Source of the DNA: Chondrosia reniformis
Lineage: Eukaryota; Porifera; Demospongiae; Chondrillida; Chondrillidae
Direction: 5' to 3'
DNA length: 64,000 nucleotides
NCBI GenBank assembly: GCA_947172415.1
Contig: OX359201.1
Location: 1-64,000, forward strand
How positions within the stretch are numbered: position 1 is the first letter of the stretch; each line of letters opens with the position of its first letter. The notes under the pieces are model-generated. The model saw only the letters and a list, made by a program, of their open reading frames with translations, ran no database searches and had not been told where the DNA came from. Positions 1 to 10,179 of the stretch are shown one piece after another. The translations under genes were made by a program, and so were the position numbers.

Positions 1-1091
1 CTAACCCTAACCCTAACCCTAACCCTAACCCTAACCCTAACCCTAACCCTAACCCTACCCTAACCCTAACCCTAACCCTAACCCTAACCCTAACCCTAAC
101 CCTAACCCTAACCCTAACCCTAACCCTAACCCTAACCCTAACCCTAACCCTAACCCTAACCCTAACCCTAACCCTAACCCTAACCCTAACCCTAACCCTA
201 ACCCTAACCCTAACCCTAACCCTAACCCTAACCCTAACCCTAACCCTAACCCTAACCCTAACCCTAACCCTAACCCTAACCCTAACCCTAACCCTAACCC
301 TAACCCTAACCCTAACCCTAACCCTAACCCTAACCCTAACCCTAACCCTAACCCTAACCCTAACCCTAACCCTAACCCTAACCCTAACCCTAACCCTAAC
401 CCTAACCCTAACCCTAACCCTAACCCTAACCCTAACCCTAACCCTAACCCTAACCCTAACCCTAACCCTAACCCTAACCCTAACCCTAACCCTAACCCTA
501 ACCCTAACCCTAACCCTAACCCTAACCCTAACCCTAACCCTAACCCTAACCCTAACCCTAACCCTAACCCTAACCCTAACCCTAACCCTAACCCTAACCC
601 TAACCCTAACCCTAACCCTAACCCTAACCCTAACCCTAACCCTAACCCTAACCCTAACCCTAACCCTAACCCTAACCCTAACCCTAACCCTAACCCTAAC
701 CCTAACCCTAACCCTAACCCTAACCCTAACCCTAACCCTAACCCTAACCCTAACCCTAACCCTAACCCTAACCCTAACCCTAACCCTAACCCTAACCCTA
801 ACCCTAACCCTAACCCTAACCCTAACCCTAACCCTAACCCTAACCCTAACCCTAACCCTAACCCTAACCCTAACCCTAACCCTAACCCTAACCCTAACCC
901 TAACCCTAACCCTAACCCTAACCCTAACCCTAACCCTAACCCTAACCCTAACCCTAACCCTAACCCTAACCCTAACCCTAACCCTAACCCTAACCCTAAC
1001 CCTAACCCTAACCCTAACCCTAACCCTAACCCTAACCCTAACCCTAACCCTAACCCTAACCCTAACCCTAACCCTAACCCTAACCCTAACC
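1..1091. repeat. Telomere, (CCCTAA)n
   Basis: About 180 head-to-tail copies of CCCTAA, the C-rich strand of the animal-type TTAGGG telomere. Its orientation at base 1 marks this as the left chromosome tip. One slipped unit is visible near 53-60 (CCCTACCCTAA); otherwise the array looks perfect. Long open frames through it are a by-product of the 6-bp period and encode nothing credible. Confidence 0.98.
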
Positions 1092-1666
1092 CTAACGCTG
1101 TCACTAACCCTAACGCTGTCACTAACCCTAACGCTGTCACTAACCCTAACGCTGTCACTAACCCTAACGCTGTCACTAACCCTAACGCTGTCACTAACCC
1201 TAACGCTGTCACTAACCCTAACGCTGTCACTAACCCTAACGCTGTCACTAACCCTAACGCTGTCACTAACCCTAACGCTGTCACTAACCCTAACGCTGTC
1301 ACTAACCCTAACGCTGTCACTAACCCTAACGCTGTCACTAACCCTAACGCTGTCACTAACCCTAACGCTGTCACTAACCCTAACGCTGTCACTAACCCTA
1401 ACGCTGTCACTAACCCTAACGCTGTCACTAACCCTAACGCTGTCACTAACCCTAACGCTGTCACTAACCCTAACGCTGTCACTAACCCTAACGCTGTCAC
1501 TAACCCTAACGCTGTCACTAACCCTAACGCTGTCACTAACCCTAACGCTGTCACTAACCCTAACGCTGTCACTAACCCTAACGCTGTCACTAACCCTAAC
1601 GCTGTCACTAACCCTAACGCTGTCACTAACCCTAACGCTGTCACTAACCCTAACGCTGTCACTAAC
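1092..1666. repeat. 18-bp telomere-variant satellite, array 1
   Basis: About 32 near-perfect tandem copies of CCCTAACGCTGTCACTAA directly follow the canonical telomere. Each unit keeps one whole CCCTAA plus a 12-bp derivative ending in CTAA, so it reads as a hybrid telomere variant. The same unit recurs at 2993-3436 (about 25 copies), 4590-4681 and 4873-4910. Confidence 0.95.
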
Positions 1667-2730
1667 TTGATAAAACTTGAAACTATATATAAAAGTATAT
1701 AAAATGTAATTGTTATATATACAAAGAGAGTTAAAGGAGACTTAATGGGTGTAACTGGACTAATTCTATAAGAGCGAGGATAATCATAATTAGTGGGCTG
1801 GTCCTCCGCCACTAATTAGGGGGTGAGGCTTACGTTCTAAGCTAATTGATTGAAACTAATTAGTGGCGGGTTCTCCGAAACTAATAAGGGGGTGGGGCTT
1901 ACGTTCTAAGCTAATTGATTGAAACTAATTAGTGGGCTTGTTTTCCGAAACTATTTAAGGGCCGAGATTACGTTCTTCGCTAATTGATTGAAACTAATTA
2001 TTGGGCGGGTACTCCGAAACTAATCAAGGGGCTGGGATTAGGTTCTTAGCTAATTGATCGAATTAATTAGTGGGCGGGTTTTCAGGATCTGATTAGGGGG
2101 CGGGGCTTACCTTCTCAACTAATTGATCGAAACTATTTTGTGGGCGTGTTTTCCGGAACTGAATAGGGGGCGGGGATTACGTCCTTAGCTAAATGATTGA
2201 AACTAATTAGTGGGCGGGTTCTCCGAAACTAATTAAAGGATTACGATCTTAGCTAATTGATTGAAACTAATTAGTAGGCGGGTTCTCCGAAACTAATTAA
2301 GGGCAGGGATAACTTCTTAGTTGATTCATTGAAACTAATTAGTGGGAGGGTTCTCCGAAACTAATTATGGGTCGGGGCTTACCTTCTAAACTAATTGATT
2401 GAAACTCATTAGTTAGCGGGTTTTACGAAACTAATTAGGGAGCGAGGCTTACCTTCTAAATTAATCGATCGAAACTAATTATTTGGTGGGTTTTCCTTAA
2501 CTGATTAAGGGGCGGGGCTTACGTTCAACGCTAATTGATCGAATTAAATTAGTGGGCGTGGTCTCGGAAAAGTTCCTTAAATTTACGGGAAGGTCTACAA
2601 TTCATAAATAAGTGAATTATATGGCTTTTGTATTGGATAAAAGCATTGAAAAAGTTGTTCGGTTTTTCTCGATTATTTCAAAAACCAATTAACTTTTTAG
2701 GTTAGAAGATAGATCTTGAAGTGTGCTATC
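1667..2730. repeat. Subtelomeric block Y, copy 1 (about 70-bp GC-box repeats)
   Basis: After an AT-rich lead-in, the stretch 1790-2560 holds about 11 diverged tandem units of about 70 bp. Each unit pairs an AT-rich half (CTAATTGATTGAAACTAATT) with a GC-box-like half (GGGGGCGGGGCTTACGTTC). The whole block is duplicated almost base for base at 3437-4512. No coding potential is seen. Confidence 0.9.
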
Positions 2731-2992
2731 CGATGATATATAATTTATTAGGATTTGACACTATGACCCCTCGGGGACATCCCTGTAACCCTAACCCTAA
2801 CCCTAACCCTAACCCTAACCCTAACCCTAACCCTAACCCTAACCCTAACCCTAACCCTAACCCGATGATATATAATTTATTAGGATTTGACACTATGACC
2901 CCTCGGGGACATCCCTGTAACCCTAACCCTAACCCTAACCCTAACCCTAACCCTAACCCTAACCCTAACCCTAACCCTAACCCTAACCCTAA
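2731..2992. repeat. Two X elements each followed by an interstitial telomere tract
   Basis: A 56-bp element (beginning CGATGATATATAATTT, ending GGGGACATCCCTGT) occurs at 2731-2786 and again at 2863-2918. Each copy runs straight into about 12 copies of CCCTAA (2787-2862 and 2919-2992). A third copy lies at 4513-4568. The X element always abuts the telomere tract at the same base, so it may mark old chromosome ends or a recombination junction. Confidence 0.9.
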
Positions 2993-3436
2993 CGCTGTCA
3001 CTAACCCTAACGCTGTCACTAACCCTAACGCTGTCACTAACCCTAACGCTGTCACTAACCCTAACGCTGTCACTAACCCTAACGCTGTCACTAACCCTAA
3101 CGCTGTCACTAACCCTAACGCTGTCACTAACCCTAACGCTGTCACTAACCCTAACGCTGTCACTAACCCTAACGCTGTCACTAACCCTAACGCTGTCACT
3201 AACCCTAACGCTGTCACTAACCCTAACGCTGTCACTAACCCTAACGCTGTCACTAACCCTAACGCTGTCACTAACCCTAACGCTGTCACTAACCCTAACG
3301 CTGTCACTAACCCTAACGCTGTCACTAACCCTAACGCTGTCACTAACCCTAACGCTGTCACTAACCCTAACGCTGTCACTAACCCTAACGCTGTCACTAA
3401 CCCTAACGCTGTCACTAACCCTAACGCTGTCACTAA
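2993..3436. repeat. 18-bp telomere-variant satellite, array 2
   Basis: About 25 copies of CCCTAACGCTGTCACTAA in the same orientation and with the same exit sequence (ACTTGATAAAACTTGAAAC) as array 1. It is therefore an internal copy of the terminal arrangement. Confidence 0.95.
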
Positions 3437-4512
3437 CTTGATAAAACTTGAAACTATATATAAAAGTATATAAAATGTAATTGTTATATATACAAAGAGA
3501 GTTAAAGGAGACTTAATGGGTGTAACTGGACTAATTCTATAAGAGCGAGGATAATCATAATTAGTGGGCTGGTCCTCCGCCACTAATTAGGGGGTGAGGC
3601 TTACGTTCTAAGCTAATTGATTGAAACTAATTAGTGGCGGGTTCTCCGAAACTAATAAGGGGGTGGGGCTTACGTTCTAAGCTAATTGATTGAAACTAAT
3701 TAGTGGGCTTGTTTTCCGAAACTATTTAAGGGCCGAGATTACGTTCTTCGCTAATTGATTGAAACTAATTATTGGGCGGGTACTCCGAAACTAATCAAGG
3801 GGCTGGGATTAGGTTCTTAGCTAATTGATCGAATTAATTAGTGGGCGGGTTTTCAGGATCTGATTAGGGGGCGGGGCTTACCTTCTCAACTAATTGATCG
3901 AAACTATTTTGTGGGCGTGTTTTCCGGAACTGAATAGGGGGCGGGGATTACGTCCTTAGCTAAATGATTGAAACTAATTAGTGGGCGGGTTCTCCGAAAC
4001 TAATTAAAGGATTACGATCTTAGCTAATTGATTGAAACTAATTAGTAGGCGGGTTCTCCGAAACTAATTAAGGGCAGGGATAACTTCTTAGTTGATTCAT
4101 TGAAACTAATTAGTGGGAGGGTTCTCCGAAACTAATTATGGGTCGGGGCTTACCTTCTAAACTAATTGATTGAAACTCATTAGTTAGCGGGTTTTACGAA
4201 ACTAATTAGGGAGCGAGGCTTACCTTCTAAATTAATCGATCGAAACTAATTATTTGGTGGGTTTTCCTTAACTGATTAAGGGGCGGGGCTTACGTTCAAC
4301 GCTAATTGATCGAATTAAATTAGTGGGCGTGGTCTCGGAAAAGTTCCTTAAATTTACGGGAAGGTCTACAATTCATAAATAAGTGAATTATATGGCTTTT
4401 GTATTGGATAAAAGCATTGAAAAAGTTGTTCGGTTTTTCTCGATTATTTCAAAAACCAATTAACTTTTTTAGGGTTTTTTTAGGTTAGAAGATAGATCTT
4501 GAAGTGTGCTAT
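3437..4512. repeat. Subtelomeric block Y, copy 2
   Basis: Direct duplicate of 1667-2730. By eye it is identical apart from a roughly 12-bp T-rich insertion around 4467-4480. The near-identity implies a very recent duplication or ongoing homogenisation. Confidence 0.92.
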
Positions 4513-4681
4513 CCGATGATATATAATTTATTAGGATTTGACACTATGACCCCTCGGGGACATCCCTGTAACCCTAACCCTAACCCTAACGCTGTCACTA
4601 ACCCTAACGCTGTCACTAACCCTAACGCTGTCACTAACCCTAACGCTGTCACTAACCCTAACGCTATCACTAACCCTAACG
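4513..4681. repeat. Third X element, short telomere tract and decayed 18-bp array
   Basis: The X element (4513-4568) is followed by about three CCCTAA units and five to six 18-bp units. One unit has GCTATCAC in place of GCTGTCAC, which fits an older and shorter relic of the same terminal arrangement. Confidence 0.88.
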
Positions 4682-5104
4682 TTCCTGAGGTCATATCCGG
4701 AGCTTCCCAATGGTTTTTTCACCCTTAATTACATTTTCACACCTATTCAACCTAAAATTTCTCAAAAACTGATAGGATTTTTTAGGGTTTCTTTTCACCA
4801 ATCAACTCACCTCACCGAGAGCTTTCCGATGATACCCATATCTCATATGGTGATGTCTGGGCAACACCCTGTAACGCTGTCACTAACCCTAACGCTGTCA
4901 CTAACCCTAACGTTCCTGAGGTCATTTCAGGAGCTTCCCAATGGTTTTTTCACACTTAATTACATTTTCACACCTATTCAACCTAAAATTTCTCAAAAAC
5001 TGATAGGATTTTTTAGGGTTTCTTTTCACCAATCAACTCACCTCACCGAGAGCTTTCCGATGATACCCATATCTCATATGGTGATGTCTGGGCAACACCC
5101 TGTA
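4682..5104. repeat. About 230-bp subtelomeric direct repeat (two copies)
   Basis: A sequence beginning GTTCCTGAGGTCAT occurs at about 4681 and again at about 4911, so the unit is about 230 bp. It includes TTTTTTAGGGTTTCTTTTC and ends in GGGCAACACCCTGTA. Two 18-bp telomere-variant units separate the copies. Frames through it are short and repeat-derived. Confidence 0.85.
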
Positions 5105-5620
5105 TTAGTGAATAGACATACATCTGTGGTTGAAGTTAGATTTGTCTAAACTTTCTCAAACTCTTATGATATTAACATACTATGCCTGAGAGTATATCCA
5201 TGAAGTGTTAGCTTCAAATCCAAATATTGATCCACTCTCAAGAATATATTATATAAATAAGAATATAGCCTTGTTTAATATAATTTATTAGCGATTTGAT
5301 ATACATCTATGGTTAAAGTTAGGTTTAGCCAAACTTTCAAGACCAACTGCTTTATTAGAAAGTTAGTCCGGCTAACATATTGTTTTGCATTCACATGTTT
5401 AATATATTATTGTGTAGTTTGAGTATGGAAAGCTTGGGACCTCTTTTGAGTCAGTTAATATTAACTTTGTCTCCTTTCATTAACATATGGACTGAAATAG
5501 TAGCAGACATATTTCATTACCTCATTGTTGAAAATAGGTCAGTTTGGACAACACTCTTTGCATTGCCATCTCCATTTCATTCCAATTTCCATTTCCACTC
5601 CAATTTCAATTGCTGTACAG
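5105..5620. other. AT-rich subtelomere-to-gene transition
   Basis: No gene was recognised. A diverged direct repeat of about 45 bp (near 5108-5155 and 5297-5340, sharing ATACATCT.TGGTT.AAGTTAG) is visible. The final stretch up to the CAG at 5618-5620 behaves as the end of an intron leading into the first ATR-like exon. Confidence 0.5.
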
Positions 5621-7207
5621 GGATGCACTGTTTGATCACTTTATTGAGGTCCACAGCTTGCCTAAACACCCTGCTCTAGAAGAGGTCAATCAGGTCCTGC
5701 ATCACGCTCGCAAAAAAGACCTTTCACTCCCAGAGCATATTGATATTTTGCTAAAGAGTGTCACTCATGAGCAGTCGGTCATCAAACAGGACGCCTTGGA
5801 TCACCTGTTGGTTTTGCTGAAGGAGAATAGAGGGGCACTGAATGATTGCATAACCAGTGTGGACCGCGCTGACCAGAGCATTTCAAGACTAGTGTCCACA
5901 GTTAGTTGATGGAATGTTAATTTGATTGAAGATGTGCGATAATGTGTTTCCTTTGCCAGCTGGTGCAGAGCAGCAGTGATAGGAGTCTTGAGGTCAGAGA
6001 AAGGGTTGGCAGGTGCTTAGGACAGATTGGAGCCATTGACCCTGCTCGGCTCAACTTTTCCTCAGAGATAATGCATGCAAAACCTCACTTGGCTGTCGAG
6101 GTAAGTCACTGTATCATTTAGTGCAGGGAGCTGTTGCTATTGAGTGTGCAAAATGGTTACAGATGGACAGCTTGAATGACAAGTTTGCAGTCCACCTTCT
6201 GCAAGAGCTGGGAAGAGCCTTCCTCTCAGCAGAGGACACCAGAGGGCAGGACTGCTGTGCCTACGCCATACAAGAGGTCCTGGCCACATATGATTGCGCC
6301 AACAGGGCTGCTACCACCAGGTGTGACTGAAGCTCTTTCTTACTCATGTTTGTTGATATTTTACTCATCTATGTAGTATGGGGTATCTTGTCTGGTGCAG
6401 CCTCTCTTCCGAAATACAGGACATCCTACATCCCTTCCTGTATTAACACTATACTGCTGATAATGCCAAAAAGAGGACAATTCCTATTTACAAACTGGAT
6501 CGAAGGCTCACCTTCCACCACTGGATCATCTCCTTTGTTGGCCATCTTGTTGAGAAGGTGGAAGACGGCCTAGCCAAGAGAGTGTTCAATGCCTGCTCAG
6601 TCATGTTCAAGTACTACTCTCAAGTTCCTCTATTTCTCCTACCATTTGTGGTCATCAAAGTGCTCTGTAGCCAAAAACCGGATACTGATGTATGTCTACA
6701 TTCATCTCAAACTGCATGCAATCTCATTGGAGCTACTCTACCTTTTCTATTGTATACCTGTAGGTCTCTAGTGAAATGATAGAGATCATTAATGTAGCCT
6801 GTCAGCATGGACCCTTGACAATGGGACAGTCAGGTGCGTTAATTCCTATCACTATTTTTGTATACATAGAGGAAAATTAGCTTCTTAAATGTGCAGACTG
6901 CTTGACTCATTGCTGTCAAACCATATTCACGGTGCTGGATCATTTAAATCATTGGACCAGGAATAGAGTGAAGGTTGCCAGAACTAAGAAGCTGAGTAAA
7001 AAGGCAACGGAATCTTCAGCTGTGCAAGATAGTCTTGAGAATGTTGACAAAGTGGCAAACTTTCAGTTCACTCTTCCAAAGGACAAGCTGGCCAGGGCAG
7101 CTTACAACTGCAAGGCCTATGCACGTGCCCTGCTGTACATGGAGGAGTACATGGCCACTTTGGACAAGGAGGACACACAATTCCAAGAAACACTTGGATT
7201 CTGTCAG
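5621..7207 (+). pseudogene. ATR: ATR kinase, middle part (HEAT/UME to start of FAT), with in-frame stop
   Basis: Spliced segments match the middle of ATR, the DNA-damage checkpoint PI3K-like kinase. Recognisable stretches are GQIGAIDPARLNF (5960-6100), RGQDCCAYAIQEVLATYDC (6240-6295), VFNACSVMF (about 6580), TIFTVLDHLNHWTRN (about 6920) and KAYARALLYMEEY (about 7110). Exons have good GT/AG borders: 5621-5900, 5960-6100, 6133-6321, about 6400-6690, 6763-6832, 6900-7207. In the frame forced by the flanking exons, TAA at 6444-6446 follows DILHPFLY and interrupts the protein. I found no intron that removes it. The N-terminal HEAT repeats are absent because subtelomere begins just upstream, and the following FAT exon is absent downstream. 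Probably a decayed fragment; a sequencing error at one base is the main alternative for the stop. Confidence 0.85.
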
Positions 7208-7235
7208 GTTAGTCTCATTTGCCCTCAACTATATT

Positions 7236-7525
7236 GAATGTGGGTGTGTCCTGCTTACCAAATGTGGGTGTGTCCTGCTTACCAAATGTGGGTGTGTCCT
7301 GCTTACCAAATGTGAGTGTGTCCTGCTTACCAAATGTGGGTGTGTCCTGCTTACCAAATATGGGTGTGTCCTGCTTACCAAATGTGGGTGTGTCCTGCTT
7401 ACCAAATGTGGGTGTGTCCTGCTTACCAAATGTGGGTGTGTCCTGCTTACCAAATGTGGGTGTGTCCTGCTTACCAAATGTGGGTGTGTCCTGCTTACCA
7501 AATGTGGGTGTGTCCTTCTGACTAC
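7236..7525. repeat. 24-bp minisatellite after the last + strand ATR exon
   Basis: About 12 copies of a 24-bp unit built from GTGTGTCCTGCTTACCAAAT plus GTGG. It begins 28 nt after the 5' splice site at 7207/7208. It gives long open frames on both strands, all with period-8 peptides, so none is believed to be coding. Confidence 0.93.
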
Positions 7526-7557
7526 TTGCATGTGCATTAATTATGTAGAAGGTATAT

Positions 7558-7612
7558 AAGAAGGGTGAATCACCTGATACTGTACATGATAGAGTAAGAA
7601 GAATTTTCTGTA
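7558..7612 (+). pseudogene. Inverted partial copy of an ATR kinase exon
   Basis: About 55 bp matches the reverse complement of 8052-8105, which is a real exon of the minus-strand kinase part (peptide DTVHDRVRRIF). There are only a few mismatches, in the part encoding GES versus GGA. The two copies form an inverted repeat with an interior of about 440 bp that contains the end of the kinase gene. This is a direct trace of the rearrangement that split the locus. Confidence 0.82.
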
Positions 7613-7768
7613 ATTTTAAATTTTTTGCGCTTGTTGTAATTAACTTATCTTCCAGTATATACTTGTTTTTGAAGTGATTATTTTCATTTGCCATTGACTG
7701 TCATTCTAGGAAAATGAACTGCAGATATTACTAAAAATTGGTCACTATGTAATGTATATATACACAAG

Positions 7769-9908
7769 TCATAAGTAAGCTGCCCAGCCAATGTACATAC
7801 GACTCAGATTCTCTAAACTGGTAGCACTCTATAATAGAGAAGTTGAAAATAGTGACAACAGTACAGTAAACATGCATCATCACTTGCCTGAATAAGATAT
7901 TGAACTAGTCCTTCAATAGACAGGGGAAGGCCTGTTGTCTTTAACGACTTGCCTTGCATGCGCTGCTCAACAGATTTGATAATATTGACAGCCTAACAAT
8001 ACATTGAGATTGGGAATATAGAACAATACAGTCACACACAAGTGTAAGTTGCAGAAAATTCTTCTTACTCTATCATGTACAGTGTCAGGCGCTCCACCCT
8101 TCTTCTTCCATTCAACCAATGGATCATGCACAAGTGTCTTCAACACACTGTAAGTATATAGTTATAAAAGTACTGTTTTAGATAATTTAATTAAATTACT
8201 GCATTTACCATATCAGTGGGTCACACTGTTCCCTGAGTACATGCATGGTTACTTCACAGCATCTTCTGTAGTCTCCTTCATAGCCAGTAACTCCCTAACA
8301 AAGTAATACAGTAATAAATGTACCAGTGGAAAACAGTTAAAGAGAGATATAGTACCATTGCATCAACCAAATCATGTGTCAGTCTAAAAGGGACAACTTC
8401 TGGATATTCAAAGGTCTCTCCCTATATAGATGGAAACACTTAATGCAAGGAAACATTAATGAATTATAGTCACTCACTTTTCCAAACAAACAGTTGAAGT
8501 CAACATGTAATATGTCACCATTGGTAGAGTCAAATAGCAGGTTCTCTCCATGGCGATCTCCTAGGCCAAGCACATAGCCAACGATTGACATTACTGCAGT
8601 AGTTCTAATGTAGGCTAGTCGAGCATAGTACCACTGAGTGGGGTCAGGGAAGGTCTGTTTGAACCAAAGTCCAAGCATCGGAGGAAACCTTGAGAGGAGA
8701 GAGCACCAAAATTGGAAATTGAAACACATGGCTAGAGTTACTATATATACTCACTTTGGTAAAATGAACTTTTTAAAGTTGACAGCAGATGTGCTGCATG
8801 TTGGCAAAGAGAAGACGGTTAAAACATCTCAACTTGGAACTTTTGAAAATGGTAGATTACCTTGGATCCACCACCTTGTTTATCTTTGAATTGTAGAGTT
8901 CTTTTACCTCACTAAGTAGAGTCATTTTTCCCTGATTCCTAAGTATTTATAGTACATATATACACAGAATGTCTGGTATATTTATATGCTGTAAACGCAA
9001 ATATTGTCTTTCATGAAATTGTGAAAGAACCAGAGTATGTAAACAGACAGTTGGCAATTTGCAGTATATATATTTTCACAATAATAGTGCCCACAAATAT
9101 AGCAAAATACTTTTTCTGTTCACAGTACATATACACCTGCTGCCTGGTATATTTACATATGTATGATAGACTTACTGGTACATCTTTGTATATAAGAAGT
9201 CGTCTCAATACTGTCATGTTGTTCACCCATTCAATTAAACCACATTTTTCATTTAATGGAACAACTGACTATAGGGGATATACTGGTGGAGTGCTTAACA
9301 AGCAAGAGTTCTATAACCAACATGATACACTTACATATGTTCTGATATAGAGGTTACGTTTGCGACTTTCAATATTCTTACGCAAAAACCTGTTAATCAA
9401 ACTATACAGTTCCATCAAGCGACTATCTTTGCGCAGATCATCCTAAATAAACAAGCAAACAGTGAAAGGGAAGTGAATGCTATAAAAAGACACCTACATC
9501 TGGTTTGCACATCATTGTATACTTTTTGCCGTCACTTGCAAGAACAGTTACTTTCTTTGGACGAACTAGAGACATTAAAACTTCAACATGATCTTCAAAC
9601 CTTACAATCGTTGGCTGGTAACCAGGAAAGGGATTATGGTTGCCATAGTGACCATCCCCATCTAGTGGCAGTGTAACAGTCAGAGAAGACTGAATGGGCA
9701 CGATAACATCACTAAAACCTCTAAAGGCAATCAAAGAATAGCACTTGAACAAAACCTTAACTTTCAGAGTATCCACTAACTTGTCTGAAAGAAGACGAGA
9801 GAGACCTCTACAGATCTTGTCCATACTGACTGTGATGGGACCACGTACCTGACTGTCCACTTGTTTGTTGCACACATCCACAAGTCTTTCACTTAACTTA
9901 GTCATGTC
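7769..9908 (-). CDS. ATR: ATR kinase, C-terminal part (PI3K-like kinase, PRD and FATC), 5' truncated
   Basis: Reading leftward from the acceptor at 9909-9910, spliced exons encode the C-terminal part of ATR. DMTKLSERLVDVCNKQVD is the pre-kinase link. PFPGYQPTIVRFEDHVEVL and VRPKKVTVLASDGKKY are the N-lobe with the ATP-binding lysine region. Then come RTYAVVPLNEKCGLIEWVN, the catalytic GLGDRHGENLLFD, the HVDFNCLFGK metal-binding loop, and FEYPEVVPFRLTHDLVDAM. The PIKK regulatory stretch TTGLPLSIEGLVQYLIQ and the FATC end MYIGWAAYL precede a stop at 7769-7771. All decoded exons are open and the catalytic residues are present. The FAT domain that must precede 9908 is not found before the next gene starts at 10180. 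The part could be expressed as a short kinase or be a non-functional fragment. Confidence 0.85.
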
Positions 9909-10179
9909 CTAATGGCAAAATGATAAAAACTGATGCTTGATTATATGGTAAGTTGCTATGGTAACATAGGAATGCCGACAGTGATGAATTTTGCAAGCGG
10001 TACATTTCCACTTTTTGCTTCATTTAATATTCTCTGGCATCTCTGCTGCCTATCACTGTATGTTGAACTACCTCCTTCGTGTTGAATACGAAATCTTCAT
10101 TTCTACATAATTGAACATGGTATACGGAAAAGTATGGTCGTATATTTTGCAACCGTAAATTATATAAGCACGTGTGAAG
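9909..10179. other. Junction between ATR fragment and hnRNP U-like gene
   Basis: No exon of the ATR FAT domain is visible. An X-box-like palindrome GTTGCTATGGTAAC lies at 9952-9965. This short stretch must hold the hnRNP U-like promoter; no clear TATA box could be assigned, although TTATATAAGC lies about 20 bp before the start codon. Confidence 0.4.

Noticed and set aside
55..1812. 585-residue open frame across the telomere on the - strand
   Set aside because: It is made of period-2 and period-6 peptides dictated by telomere repeats; not a protein gene.
2721..4728. Several frames over interstitial telomere and 18-bp repeats
   Set aside because: All are low-complexity products of repeat periods divisible by three and duplicate each other with the DNA.
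7215..7694. Long frames on both strands across the ATR intron repeat
   Set aside because: The 24-bp period keeps all frames open; peptides are pure repeats and lie in an intron.
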